64,000 nucleotides of DNA, taken from contig NC_090744.1 of NCBI RefSeq assembly GCF_036898095.1, positions 13,504,644-13,568,643 on the forward strand. The letters run 5' to 3'. Positions 26,201 to 40,100 of this stretch are shown here, piece after piece. The position numbers and the translations under genes were made by a program. Positions within the stretch are counted from its first letter, which is position 1, and every line of letters starts with the position of its first letter. The notes under the pieces were generated by a model, which ran no database searches, had not been told where the DNA came from, and was given only the letters and a program-made list of their open reading frames with translations. The DNA comes from Palaemon carinicauda. Lineage: Eukaryota; Arthropoda; Malacostraca; Decapoda; Palaemonidae.

Positions 26201-29200
26201 CGTTTCAAAGTAGCTCTGGTCAGAATGGCTGTGTTTGAAAAGGGAAAGGTTGAATGTTGGTCAAGTGAGAAACTTAAATCTGAAGGAACATCCGTTTCAA
26301 AGTAGCTCTGGTCAGAATGGCTGTTTGAAAAGGGAAAGGTTGAATGTTGGTCACATGAGAAACTTAAATCTGAAGGAACATCCGTTTCAAAGTAGCTCTG
26401 GTCAGAATGGCTGTGTTTGAAAAGGGAAAGGTTGAATGTTGGTCACGTGAGACACATAAATCTGAAGGAACATCCGTTTCAATGTTTGAAAAGGGAAAGG
26501 TTGAATGTTGGTCACGTGAGACACATAAATCTGAAGGAACATCCGTTTCAAGGTAACTCTGGTCAGAATGGCTCTGTTTGAAAAGGGAAAGGTTGAATGT
26601 TGGTCACGTGAGACACATAAATCTGAAGGAACATCCGTTTCAAGGTAACTCTGGTCAGAATGGCTGTGTTTGAAAAGGGAAAGGTTGAATGTTGGTCACG
26701 TGAGACACATAAATCTGAAGGAACATCCGTTTCAAGGTAACTCTGGTCAGAATGGCTGTGTTTGAAGAGGGAAAGGTTGAATGTTGGTCACGTGAGACAC
26801 ATAAATCTGAAGGAACATCCGTTTCAAGGTAACTCTGGTCAGAATGGCTGTGTTTGAAGAGGGAAAGGTTGAATGTTGGTCACGTGAGACACATAAATCT
26901 GAAGGAACATCCGTTTCAAGGTAACTCTGGTCAGAATGGCTGTGTTTGAAGAGGGAAAGGTTGAATGTTGGTCACGTGAGACACATAAATCTGAAGGAAC
27001 ATCCGTTTCAAGGTAACTCTGGTCAGAATGGCTGTGTTTGAAGAGGGAAAGGTTGAATGTTGGTCACGTGAGACACATAAATCTGAAGGAACATCCGTTT
27101 CAAGGTAACTCTGGTCAGAATGGCTGTGTTTGAAAAGGGAAAGGTTGAATGTTGGTCACGTGAGACACATAAATCTGAAGGAACATCCGTTTCAAGGTAA
27201 CTCTGGTCAGAATGGCTGTGTTTGAAAAGGGAAAGGTTGAATGTTGGTCACGTGAGACACATAAATCTGAAGGAACATCCGTTTCAAGGTAACTCTGGTC
27301 AGAATGGCTGTGTTTGAAAAGGGAAAGGTTGAATGTTGGTCACGTGAGACACATAAATCTGAAGGAACATACGTTTCAAGGTAACTCTGGTCAGAATGGC
27401 TGTGTTTGAAAAGGGAAAGGTTGAATGTTGGTCACGTGAGAAACTAAATCTGAAGGAACATACGTTTCAAGGTAACTCTGGTCAGAATGGCTGTGATTGA
27501 AAAGGGAAAGGTTGAATGTTGGTCACGTGAGAACATAAATCTGAAGGAACATCCGTTTCAAGGTAACTCTGGTCAGAATGGTTGCGATTGAAAAGGGAAA
27601 GGTTGAATGTTGGTCACGTGAGAAACTAAATCTGAAGGAACATCCGTTTCAAGGTAACTCTGGTCAGAATGGTTGCGATTGAAAAGGGAAAGGTTGAATG
27701 TTGGTCACGTGAGAAACATAAATCTGAAGGAACATCCGTTTCAAGGTAACTCTGGTCAGAATGGTTGCGATTGAAAAGGGAAAGGTTGAATGTTGGTCAT
27801 TGAGAAACATAAATCTGAAGGAACATCCGTTTCAAAGTAACTCTGGTCAGAATGGTTGTGATTGAAAAGGGAAAGGTTGAATGTTGGTCATGTGAGAAAC
27901 TTAAATCTGAAGGAACATCCGTTTCAAAGTAACTCTGGTCAGAATGGTTGTGATTGAAAAGGGAAAGGTTGAATGTTGGTCATGTGAGAAACTTAAATCT
28001 GAAGGAACATCCGTTTCAAGGTAACTCTGGTCAGAATGGCTGTGTTTGAAAAGGGAAAGGTTGAATGTTGGTCACGTGAGACACATAAATCTGAAGGAAC
28101 ATCCGTTTCAAGGTAACTCTGGTCAGAATGGCTGTGTTTGAAAAGGGAAAGGTTGAATGTTGGTCACGTGAGACACATAAATCTGAAGGAACATCCGTTT
28201 CAAGGTAACTCTGGTCAGAATGGCTGTGTTTGAAAAGGGAAAGGTTGAATGTTGGTCACGTGAGACACACAAATCTGAAGGAACATCCGTTTCAAGGTAA
28301 CTCTGGTCAGAATGGCTGTGTTTGAAAAGGGAAAGGTTGAATGTTGGTCACGTGAGACACACAAATCTGAAGGAACATCCGTTTCAAGGTAACTCTGGTC
28401 AGAATGGCTGTGTTTGAAAAGGGAAAGGTTGAATGTTGGTCACGTGAGACACACAAATCTGAAGGAACATCCGTTTCAAGGTAACTCTGGTCAGAATGGC
28501 TGTGTTTGAAAAGGGAAAGGTTGAATGTTGGTCACGTGAGACACACAAATCTGAAGGAACATCCGTTTCAAGGTAACTCTGGTCAGAATGGCTGTGTTTG
28601 AAAAGGGAAAGGTTGAATGTTGGTCACGTGAGACACACAAATCTGAAGGAACATCCGTTTCAAGGTAACTCTGGTCAGAATGGCTGTGTTTGAAAAGGGA
28701 AAGGTTGAATGTTGGTCACCTGAGACACACAAATCTGAAGGAACATCCGTTTCAAGGTAACTCTGGTCAGAATGGCTGTGTTTGAAAAGGGAAAGGTTGA
28801 ATGTTGGTCACCTGAGACACACAAATCTGAAGGAACATCCGTTTCAAGGTAACTCTGGTCAGAATGGCTGTGTTTGAAAAGGGAAAGGTTGAATGTTGGT
28901 CACCTGAGACACACAAATCTGAAGGAACATCCGTTTCAAGGTAACTCTGGTCAGAATGGCTGTGTTTGAAAAGGGAAAGGTTGAATGTTGGTCACCTGAG
29001 ACACACAAATCTGAAGGAACATCCGTTTCAAGGTAACTCTGGTCAGAATGGCTGTGTTTGAAAAGGGAAAGGTTGAATGTTGGTCACCTGAGACACACAA
29101 ATCTGAAGGAACATCCGTTTCAAGGTAACTCTGGTCAGAATGGCTGTGTTTGAAAAGGGAAAGGTTGAATGTTGGTCACCTGAGACACACAAATCTGAAG

Positions 29201-31540
29201 GAACATCCGTTTCAAGGTAACTCTGGTCAGAATGGCTGTGTTTGAAAAGGGAAAGGTTGAATGTTGGTCACCTGAGACACACAAATCTGAAGGAACATCC
29301 GTTTCAAGGTAACTCTGGTCAGAATGGCTGTGTTTGAAAAGGGAAAGGTTGAATGTTGGTCACGTGAGACACACAAATCTGAAGGAACATCCGTTTCAAG
29401 GTAACTCTGGTCAGAATGGCTCTGTTTGAAAAGGGAAAGGTTGAATGTTGGTCACGTGAGACACACAAATCTGAAGGAACATCCGTTTCAAGGTAACTCT
29501 GGTCAGAATGGCTCTGTTTGAAAAGGGAAAGGTTGAATGTTGGTCACGTGAGACACACAAATCTGAAGGAACATCCGTTTCAAGGTAACTCTGGTCAGAA
29601 TGGCTCTGTTTGAAAAGGGAAAGGTTGAATGTTGGTCACGTGAGACACACAAATCTGAAGGAACATCCGTTTCAAGGTAACTCTGGTCAGAATGGCTCTG
29701 TTTGAAAAGGGAAAGGTTGAATGTTGGTCACGTGAGACACACAAATCTGAAGGAACATCCGTTTCAAGGTAACTCTGGTCAGAATGGCTCTGTTTGAAAA
29801 GGGAAAGGTTGAATGTTGGTCACGTGAGACACACAAATCTGAAGGAACATCCGTTTCAAGGTAACTCTGGTCAGAATGGCTCTGTTTGAAAAGGGAAAGG
29901 TTGAATGTTGGTCACGTGAGACACACAAATCTGAAGGAACATCCGTTTCAAGGTAACTCTGGTCAGAATGGCTGTGTTTGAAAAGGGAAAGGTTGAATGT
30001 TGGTCACGTGAGACACATAAATCTGAAGGAACATCCGTTTCAAGGTAACTCTGGTCAGAATGGCTGTGTTTGAAAAGGGAAAGGTTGAATGTTGGTCACG
30101 TGAGACACATAAATCTGAAGGAACATCCGTTTCAAGGTAACTCTGGTCAGAATGGCTGTGTTTGAAAAGGGAAAGGTTGAATGTTGGTCACGTGAGACAC
30201 ATAAATCTGAAGGAACATCCGTTTCAAGGTAACTCTGGTCAGAATGGCTGTGTTTGAAAAGGGAAAGGTTGAATGTTGGTCACGTGAGACACATAAATCT
30301 GAAGGAACATCCGTTTCAAGGTAACTCTGGTCAGAATGGCTGTGTTTGAAAAGGGAAAGGTTGAATGTTGGTCACGTGAGACACATAAATCTGAAGGAAC
30401 ATCCGTTTCAAGGTAACTCTGGTCAGAATGGCTGTGTTTGAAAAGGGAAAGGTTGAATGTTGGTCACGTGAGACACATAAATCTGAAGGAACATCCGTTT
30501 CAAGGTAACTCTGGTCAGAATGGCTGTGTTTGAAAAGGGAAAGGTTGAATGTTGGTCACGTGAGACACATAAATCTGAAGGAACATCCGTTTCAAGGTAA
30601 CTCTGGTCAGAATGGCTGTGTTTGAAAAGGGAAAGGTTGAATGTTGGTCACGTGAGACACATAAATCTGAAGGAACATCCGTTTCAAGGTAACTCTGGTC
30701 AGAATGGCTGTGTTTGAAAAGGGAAAGGTTGAATGTTGGTCACGTGAGACACATAAATCTGAAGGAACATCCGTTTCAAGGTAACTCTGGTCAGAATGGC
30801 TGTGTTTGAAAAGGGAAAGGTTGAATGTTGGTCACGTGAGACACATAAATCTGAAGGAACATCCGTTTCAAGGTAACTCTGGTCAGAATGGCTGTGTTTG
30901 AAAAGGGAAAGGTTGAATGTTGGTCACGTGAGACACATAAATCTGAAGGAACATCCGTTTCAAGGTAACTCTGGTCAGAATGGCTGTGTTTGAAAAGGGA
31001 AAGGTTGAATGTTGGTCACGTGAGACACATAAATCTGAAGGAACATCCGTTTCAAGGTAACTCTGGTCAGAATGGCTGTGTTTGAAAAGGGAAAGGTTGA
31101 ATGTTGGTCACGTGAGACACATAAATCTGAAGGAACATCCGTTTCAAGGTAACTCTGGTCAGAATGGCTGTGTTGAAAAGGGAAAGGTTGAATGTTGGTC
31201 ACGTGAGAAACAAATCTGAAGGAACATCCGTTTCAAAGTAACTCTGGTCAGAATGGTTGCGATTGAAAAGGGAAAGGTTGAATGTTGGTCACGTGAGAAA
31301 CATAAATCTGAAGGAACATCCGTTTCAAAGTAACTCTGGTCAGAATGGTTGTGATTGAAAAGGGAAAGGTTGAATGTTGGTCACGTGAGAAACATAAATC
31401 TGAAGGAACATCCGTTTCAAAGTAACTCTGGTCAGAATGGTTGCGATTGAAAAGGGAAAGGTTGAATGTTGGTCACGTGAGAAACTTAAATCTGAAGGAA
31501 CATCCGTTTCAAAGTAACTCTGGTCAGAATGGTTGATTGA
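23248..31540. repeat. Higher-order block 1, copy D, with expanded CACGTG end
   Basis: Landmarks at 23,587 and 26,481. Divergent monomers sit at about 24.4-24.7 kb, 'ctggagg' monomers at about 24.7-26.2 kb, then CACGTG monomers. Beyond about 27.9 kb the match to copies A-C is lost, and the block continues as locally amplified runs of near-identical CACGTG monomers to about 31.5 kb. The right boundary is approximate. Confidence 0.7.
28250..29965. repeat. Locally homogenised monomer runs inside the satellite
   Basis: About 19 consecutive monomers share acacacaaatctg in place of acacataaatctg. Inside them, seven consecutive monomers (28,717 to 29,269, every 92 bp) have cacctgag instead of cacgtgag. 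Six consecutive monomers (29,420 to 29,880) have ctctgtttg instead of ctgtgtttg. A similar run of four with gtttgaagaggg lies at 26,764-27,040. Private variants in adjacent units indicate recent local duplication or conversion. Confidence 0.9.
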
Positions 31541-33880
31541 AAAGGGAAAGGTTGAATGTTGGTCATGTGAGAAACTTAAATCTGAAGGAACATCCGTTTC
31601 AAAGTAACTCTGGTCAGAAAGGTTGTTGATTGAAAAGGGAAAGGTTGAATGTTGGTCATGTGAGAAACTTAAATCTGAAGGAACATCCGTTTCAAAGTAA
31701 CTCTGGTCAGAATGGCTGTGATTGAAAAGGGAAAGGTTGAATGTTGGTCATGTGAGAAACATAAATCTGAAGGAACATCCGTTTCAAAGTAACTCTGGTC
31801 AGAATGGCTGTGATTGAAAAGGGAAAGGTTGAATGTTGGTCATGTGAGAAACTTAAATCTGAAGGAACATCCGTTTCAAAGTAACTCTGGTCAGAATGGC
31901 TTGTGATTGAAAAGGGAAAGGTTGAATGTTGGTCATGTGAGAAACATAAATCTGAAGGAACATCCGTTTCAAAGTAACTCTGGTCAGAATGGCTGTGATT
32001 GAAAAGGGAAAGGTTGAATGTTGGTCATGTGAGAAACATAAATCTGAAGGAACATCCGTTTCAAAGTAACTCTGGTCAGAATGGCTGTGATTGAAAAGGG
32101 AAAGGTTGAATGTTGGTCATGTGAGAAACTTAAATCTGAAGGAACATCCGTTTCAAAGTAACTCTGGTCAGAATGGTTGTGATTGAAAAGGGAAAGGTTG
32201 AATGTTGGTCATGTGAGAAACTTAAATCTGAAGGAACATCCGTTTCAAAGTAACTCTGGTCAGAATGGTTGCGATTGAAAAGGGAAAGGTTGAATGTTGG
32301 TCATGTGAGAAACTTAAATCTGAAGGAACATCCGTTTCAAAGTAACTCTGGTCAGAATGGCTGTGATTGAAAAGGGAAAGGTTGAATGTTGGTCATGTGA
32401 GAAACTTAAATCTGAAGGAACATCCGTTTCAAAGTAACTCTGGTCAGAATGGCTGTGATTGAAAAGGGAAAGGTTGAATGTTGGTCATGTGAGAAACTTA
32501 AATCTGAAGGAACATCCGTTTCAAAGTAACTCTGGTCAGAATGGCTGTGATTGAAAAGGGAAAGGTTGAATGTTGGTCATGTGAGAAACTTAAATCTGAA
32601 GGAACATCCGTTTCAAAGTAACTCTGGTCAGAATGGCTGTGTTTGAAAAGGGAAAGGTTGAATGTTGGTCATGTGAGAAACTTAAATCTGAAGGAACATC
32701 CGTTTCAAAGTAACTCTGGTCAGAATGGCTGTGATTGAAAAGGGAAAGGTTGAATGTTGGTCATGTGAGAAACTTAAATCTGAAGGAACATCCGTTTCAA
32801 AGTAACTCTGGTCAGAATGGCTGTGTTTGAAAAGGGAAAGGTTGAATGTTGGTCATGTGAGAAACATAAATCTGAAGGAACATCCGTTTCAAAGTAACTC
32901 TGGTCAGAATGGCTGTGTTTGAAAAGGGAAAGGTTGAATGTTGGTCATGTGAGAAACTTAAATCTGAAGGAACATCCGTTTCAAAGTAACTCTGGTCAGA
33001 ATGGCTTGTGATTGAAAAGGGAAAGGTTGAATGTTGGTCATGTGAGAAACTTAAATCTGAAGGAACATCCGTTTCAAAGTAACTCTGGTCAGAATGGTTG
33101 TGATTGAAAAGGGAAAGGTTGAATGTTGGTCATGTGAGAAACTTAAATCTGAAGGAACATCCGTTTCAAAGTAACTCTGGTCAGAATGGCTGTGATTTGA
33201 AAAGGGAAAGGTTGAATGTTGGTCATGTGAGAAACATAAATCTGAAGGAACATCCGTTTCAAAGTAACTCTGGTCAGAATGGCTGTGATTGAAAAGGGAA
33301 AGGTTGAATGTTGGTCATGTGAGAAACTTAAATCTGAAGGAACATCCGTTTCAAGGTAACTCTGGTCAGAATGGCTGTGATTGAAAAGGGAAAGGTTGAA
33401 TGTTGGTCATGTGAGAAACTTAAATCTGAAGGAACATCCGTTTCAAGGTAACTCTGGTCAGAATGGCTGTGTTTGAAAAGGGAAAGGTTGAATGTTGGTC
33501 ACGTGAGACACATAAATCTGAAGGAACATCCGTTTCAAGGTAACTCTGGTCAGAATGGCTGTGTTTGAAAAGGGAAAGGTTGAATGTTGGTCACGTGAGA
33601 CACATAAATCTGAAGGAACATCCGTTTCAAGGTAACTCTGGTCAGAATGGCTGTGTTTGAAAAGGGAAAGGTTGAATGTTGGTCACGTGAGACACATAAA
33701 TCTGAAGGAACATCCGTTTCAAAGTAACTCTGGTCAGAATGGTTGTGATTGAAAAGGGAAAGGTTGAATGTTGGTCATGTGAGAAACTTAAATCTGAAGG
33801 AACATCCGTTTCAAAGTAACTCTGGTCAGAATGGCTGTGTTTGAAAAGGGAAAGGTTGAATGTTGGTCATGTGAGAAACA
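31540..33880. repeat. Satellite segment without clear higher-order order
   Basis: About 25 monomers, mainly CATGTG type, alternating between gagaaacttaaatc and gagaaacataaatc forms, with several 1-bp indels (for example near 31,535, 31,620, 31,900 and 33,005). A short CACGTG run lies near 33.5-33.7 kb. No repeat unit larger than the monomer is obvious. Confidence 0.75.
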
Positions 33881-36800
33881 TAAATCTGAAGGAACATCCG
33901 TTTCAAAGTAACTCTGGTCAGAATGGTTGTGATTGAAAAGGGAAAGGTTGAATGTTGGTCATGTGAGAAACTTAAATCTGAAGGAACATCCGTTTCAAAG
34001 TAACTCTGGTCAGAATGGCTGTGTTTGAAAAGGGAAAGGTTGAATGTTGGTCATGTGAGAAACATAAATCTGAAGGAACATCCTTTTCAAAGTAACTCTG
34101 GTCAGAATGGCTGTGATTGAAAAGGGAAAGGTTGAATGTTGGTCATGTGAGAAATTTAAATCTGAAGGAACATCTGTTTCAAAGTAACTCTGGTCAGAAT
34201 GGTTGTGATTGAAAAGGGAAAGGTTGAATGTTGGTCATGTGAGAAACTTAAATCTGAAGGAACATCCGTTTCAAAGTAACTCTGGTCAGAATGGTTGTGA
34301 TTGAAAAGGGAAAGGTTGAATGTTGGTCATGTGAGAAACTTAAATCTGAAGGAACATCCGTTTCAAAGTAATGCTGGTCAGAATGGCTGTGTTTGAAAAG
34401 GGAAAGGTTGAATGTTGGTCATGTGAGAAACATAAATCTGAAGGAACATCCGTTTCAAAGTAACTCTGGTCAGAATGGCTGTGATTGAAAAGGGAAAGGT
34501 TGAATGTTGGTCATGTGAGAAACTTAAATCTGAAGGAACATCCGTTTCAAAGTAATGCTGGTCAGAATGGCTGTGTTTGAAAAGGGAAAGGTTGAATGTT
34601 GGTCATGTGAGAAACATAAATCTGAAGGAACATCCGTTTCAAAGTAACTCTGGTCAGAATGGCTGTGTTTGAAAAGGGAAAGGTTGAATGTTGGTCATGT
34701 GAGAAACATAAATCTGAAGGAACATCCGTTTCAAAGTAACTCTGGTCAGAATGGCTGTGATTGAAAAGGGAAAGGTTGAATGTTGGTCATGTGAGAAACT
34801 TAAATCTGAAGGAACATCCGTTTCAAAGTAATGCTGGTCAGAATGGCTGTGTTTGAAAAGGGAAAGGTTGAATGTTGGTCATGTGAGAAACATAAATCTG
34901 AAGGAACATCCGTTTCAAAGTAATGCTGGTCAGAATGGCTGTGTTTGAAAAGGGAAAGGTTGAATGTTGGTCATGTGAGAAACATAAATCTGAAGGAACA
35001 TCCGTTTTCAAAGTAACTCTGGTCAGAATGGCTGTGATTGAAAAGGGAAAGGTTGAATGTTGGTCATGTGAGAAACTTAAATCTGAAGGAACATCCGTTT
35101 CAAAGTAATGCTGGTCAGAATGGCTGTGTTTGAAAAGGGAAAGGTTGAATGTTGGTCATGTGACAAACTTAAATCTGAAGGAACATCCGTTTCAAAGTAA
35201 CTCTGGTCAGAATGGTTGTGATTGAAAAGGGAAAGGTTGAATGTTGGTCATGTGAGAAACTTAAATCTGAAGGAACATCCGTTTCAAAGTAACTCTGGTC
35301 AGAATGGCTGTGTTTGAAAAGGGAAAGGTTGAATGTTGGTCATGTGAGAAACATAAATCTGAAGGAACATCCTTTTCAAAGTAACTCTGGTCAGAATGGC
35401 TGTGATTGAAAAGGGAAAGGTTGAATGTTGGTCATGTGAGAAACTTAAATCTGAAGGAACATCCGTTTCAAAGTAATGCTGGTCAGAATGGCTGTGTTTG
35501 AAAAGGGAAAGGTTGAATGTTGGTCATGTGAGAAACATAAATCTGAAGGAACATCCTTTTCAAAGTAACTCTGGTCAGAATGGCTGTGATTGAAAAGGGA
35601 AAGGTTGAATGTTGGTCATGTGAGAAACATAAATCTGAAGGAACATCCTTTTCAAAGTAACTCTGGTCAGAATGGCTGTGATTGAAAAGGGAAAGGTTGA
35701 ATGTTGGTCATGTGAGAAACTTAAATCTGAAGGAACATCCGTTTCAAAGTAACTCTGGTCAGAATGGTTGTGATTGAAAAGGGAAAGGTTGAATGTTGGT
35801 CATGTGAGAAACTTAAATCTGAAGGAACATCCGTTTCAAAGTAACTCTGGTCAGAATGGTTGTGATTGAAAAGGGAAAGGTTGAATGTTGGTCATGTGAG
35901 AAACTTAAATCTGAAGGAACATCCGTTTCAAAGTAATGCTGGTCAGAATGGCTGTGTTTGAAAAGGGAAAGGTTGAATGTTGGTCATGTGAGAAACATAA
36001 ATCTGAAGGAACATCCGTTTCAAAGTAACTCTGGTCAGAATGGCTGTGATTGAAAAGGGAAAGGTTGAATGTTGGTCATGTGAGAAACTTAAATCTGAAG
36101 GAACATCCGTTTCAAAGTAACTCTGGTCAGAATGGCTGTGTTTGAAAAGGGAAAGGTTGAATGTTGGTCATGTGAGAAACATAAATCTGAAGGAACATCC
36201 GTTTCAAAGTAACTCTGGTCAGAATGGCTGTGTTTGAAAAGGGAAAGGTTGAATGTTGGTCATGTGAGAAACATAAATCTGAAGGAACATCCTTTTCAAA
36301 GTAACTCTGGTCAGAATGGCTGTGATTGAAAAGGGAAAGGTTGAATGTTGGTCATGTGAGAAACTTAAATCTGAAGGAACATCCGTTTCAAAGTAACTCT
36401 GGCCAGAATGGTTGTGATTGAAAAGGGAAAGGTTGAATGTTGGTCATGTGAGAAACTTAAATCTGAAGGAACATCCGTTTCAAAGTAACTCTGGCCAGAA
36501 TGGTTGTGATTGAAAAGGGAAAGGTTGAATGTTGGTCATGTGAGAAACTTAAATCTGAAGGAACATCCGTTTCAAAGTAACTCTGGCCAGAATGGTTGTG
36601 ATTGAAAAGGGAAAGGTTGAATGTTGGTCATGTGAGAAACTTAAATCTGAAGGAACATCCGTTTCAAAGTAACTCTGGTCAGAATGGTTGCGATTGAAAA
36701 GGGAAAGGTTGAATGTTGGTCATGTGAGAAACTTAAATCTGAAGGAACATCCGTTTCAAAGTAACTCTGGTCAGAATGGTTGCGATTGAAAAGGGAAAGG

Positions 36801-37180
36801 TTGAATGTTGGTCACGTGAGACACATAAATCTGAAGGAACATCCGTTTCAAGGTAACTCTGGTCAGAATGGTTGCGATTGAAAAGGGAAAGGTTGAATGT
36901 TGGTCATGTGAGAAACATAAATCTGAAGGAACATCCGTTTCAAAGTAACTCTGGTCAGAATGGTTGCGATTGAAAAGGGAAAGGTTGAATGTTGGTCATG
37001 TGAGAAACTTAAATCTGAAGGAGCATCCGTTTCAAAGTAACTCTGGCCAGAATGGTTGTGATTGAAAAGGGAAAGGTTGAATGTTGGTCATGTGAGAAAC
37101 TTATGTTTTAAAGTAACTCTGGCCAGAATGGTTGTGATTGAAAAGGGAAAGGTTGAATGTTGGTCATGTGAGAAACTTAA
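33880..37180. repeat. Higher-order block 2, copy 1 (3,297 bp)
   Basis: First of three large tandem units. Each unit is 36 monomers, one of which has a 16-bp deletion (gagaaacttatgttttaaag, here at 37,101), so 36 x 92 - 16 = 3,296 bp. This copy has one extra G (tccgttttc near 35,002), giving 3,297. Further landmarks are gaaatttaaatc at 34,151 and tgacaaac at 35,161. The left boundary is where identity with copy 2 starts. Confidence 0.9.
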
Positions 37181-40100
37181 ATCTGAAGGAACATCCGTTT
37201 CAAAGTAACTCTGGTCAGAATGGTTGTGATTGAAAAGGGAAAGGTTGAATGTTGGTCATGTGAGAAACTTAAATCTGAAGGAACATCCGTTTCAAAGTAA
37301 CTCTGGTCAGAATGGCTGTGTTTGAAAAGGGAAAGGTTGAATGTTGGTCATGTGAGAAACATAAATCTGAAGGAACATCCTTTTCAAAGTAACTCTGGTC
37401 AGAATGGCTGTGATTGAAAAGGGAAAGGTTGAATGTTGGTCATGTGAGAAATTTAAATCTGAAGGAACATCTGTTTCAAAGTAACTCTGGTCAGAATGGT
37501 TGTGATTGAAAAGGGAAAGGTTGAATGTTGGTCATGTGAGAAACTTAAATCTGAAGGAACATCCGTTTCAAAGTAACTCTGGTCAGAATGGTTGTGATTG
37601 AAAAGGGAAAGGTTGAATGTTGGTCATGTGAGAAACTTAAATCTGAAGGAACATCCGTTTCAAAGTAATGCTGGTCAGAATGGCTGTGTTTGAAAAGGGA
37701 AAGGTTGAATGTTGGTCATGTGAGAAACATAAATCTGAAGGAACATCCGTTTCAAAGTAACTCTGGTCAGAATGGCTGTGATTGAAAAGGGAAAGGTTGA
37801 ATGTTGGTCATGTGAGAAACTTAAATCTGAAGGAACATCCGTTTCAAAGTAATGCTGGTCAGAATGGCTGTGTTTGAAAAGGGAAAGGTTGAATGTTGGT
37901 CATGTGAGAAACATAAATCTGAAGGAACATCCGTTTCAAAGTAACTCTGGTCAGAATGGCTGTGTTTGAAAAGGGAAAGGTTGAATGTTGGTCATGTGAG
38001 AAACATAAATCTGAAGGAACATCCTTTTCAAAGTAACTCTGGTCAGAATGGCTGTGATTGAAAAGGGAAAGGTTGAATGTTGGTCATGTGAGAAACTTAA
38101 ATCTGAAGGAACATCCGTTTCAAAGTAATGCTGGTCAGAATGGCTGTGTTTGAAAAGGGAAAGGTTGAATGTTGGTCATGTGAGAAACATAAATCTGAAG
38201 GAACATCCGTTTCAAAGTAATGCTGGTCAGAATGGCTGTGTTTGAAAAGGGAAAGGTTGAATGTTGGTCATGTGAGAAACATAAATCTGAAGGAACATCC
38301 TTTTCAAAGTAACTCTGGTCAGAATGGCTGTGATTGAAAAGGGAAAGGTTGAATGTTGGTCATGTGAGAAACTTAAATCTGAAGGAACATCCGTTTCAAA
38401 GTAATGCTGGTCAGAATGGCTGTGTTTGAAAAGGGAAAGGTTGAATGTTGGTCATGTGACAAACTTAAATCTGAAGGAACATCCGTTTCAAAGTAACTCT
38501 GGTCAGAATGGTTGTGATTGAAAAGGGAAAGGTTGAATGTTGGTCATGTGAGAAACTTAAATCTGAAGGAACATCCGTTTCAAAGTAACTCTGGTCAGAA
38601 TGGCTGTGTTTGAAAAGGGAAAGGTTGAATGTTGGTCATGTGAGAAACATAAATCTGAAGGAACATCCTTTTCAAAGTAACTCTGGTCAGAATGGCTGTG
38701 ATTGAAAAGGGAAAGGTTGAATGTTGGTCATGTGAGAAACTTAAATCTGAAGGAACATCCGTTTCAAAGTAATGCTGGTCAGAATGGCTGTGTTTGAAAA
38801 GGGAAAGGTTGAATGTTGGTCATGTGAGAAACATAAATCTGAAGGAACATCCTTTTCAAAGTAACTCTGGTCAGAATGGCTGTGATTGAAAAGGGAAAGG
38901 TTGAATGTTGGTCATGTGAGAAACATAAATCTGAAGGAACATCCTTTTCAAAGTAACTCTGGTCAGAATGGCTGTGATTGAAAAGGGAAAGGTTGAATGT
39001 TGGTCATGTGAGAAACTTAAATCTGAAGGAACATCCGTTTCAAAGTAACTCTGGTCAGAATGGTTGTGATTGAAAAGGGAAAGGTTGAATGTTGGTCATG
39101 TGAGAAACTTAAATCTGAAGGAACATCCGTTTCAAAGTAACTCTGGTCAGAATGGTTGTGATTGAAAAGGGAAAGGTTGAATGTTGGTCATGTGAGAAAC
39201 TTAAATCTGAAGGAACATCCGTTTCAAAGTAATGCTGGTCAGAATGGCTGTGTTTGAAAAGGGAAAGGTTGAATGTTGGTCATGTGAGAAACATAAATCT
39301 GAAGGAACATCCGTTTCAAAGTAACTCTGGTCAGAATGGCTGTGATTGAAAAGGGAAAGGTTGAATGTTGGTCATGTGAGAAACTTAAATCTGAAGGAAC
39401 ATCCGTTTCAAAGTAATGTTGGTCAGAATGGCTGTGTTTGAAAAGGGAAAGGTTGAATGTTGGTCATGTGAGAAACATAAATCTGAAGGAACATCCGTTT
39501 CAAAGTAACTCTGGTCAGAATGGCTGTGTTTGAAAAGGGAAAGGTTGAATGTTGGTCATGTGAGAAACATAAATCTGAAGGAACATCCTTTTCAAAGTAA
39601 CTCTGGTCAGAATGGCTGTGATTGAAAAGGGAAAGGTTGAATGTTGGTCATGTGAGAAACTTAAATCTGAAGGAACATCCGTTTCAAAGTAACTCTGGCC
39701 AGAATGGTTGTGATTGAAAAGGGAAAGGTTGAATGTTGGTCATGTGAGAAACTTAAATCTGAAGGAACATCCGTTTCAAAGTAACTCTGGCCAGAATGGT
39801 TGTGATTGAAAAGGGAAAGGTTGAATGTTGGTCATGTGAGAAACTTAAATCTGAAGGAACATCCGTTTCAAAGTAACTCTGGCCAGAATGGTTGTGATTG
39901 AAAAGGGAAAGGTTGAATGTTGGTCATGTGAGAAACTTAAATCTGAAGGAACATCCGTTTCAAAGTAACTCTGGTCAGAATGGTTGCGATTGAAAAGGGA
40001 AAGGTTGAATGTTGGTCATGTGAGAAACTTAAATCTGAAGGAACATCCGTTTCAAAGTAACTCTGGTCAGAATGGTTGTGATTGAAAAGGGAAAGGTTGA

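Noticed and set aside
43..35108. Open reading frames of 60-98 codons inside the satellite (for example 2,896-3,192, 5,095-5,292, 30,975-31,202)
   Set aside because: They appear only where a monomer change removes a stop. The 92-bp period shifts frame every unit, and the peptides are the same few words in rotating frames. No sign of selection on a frame.
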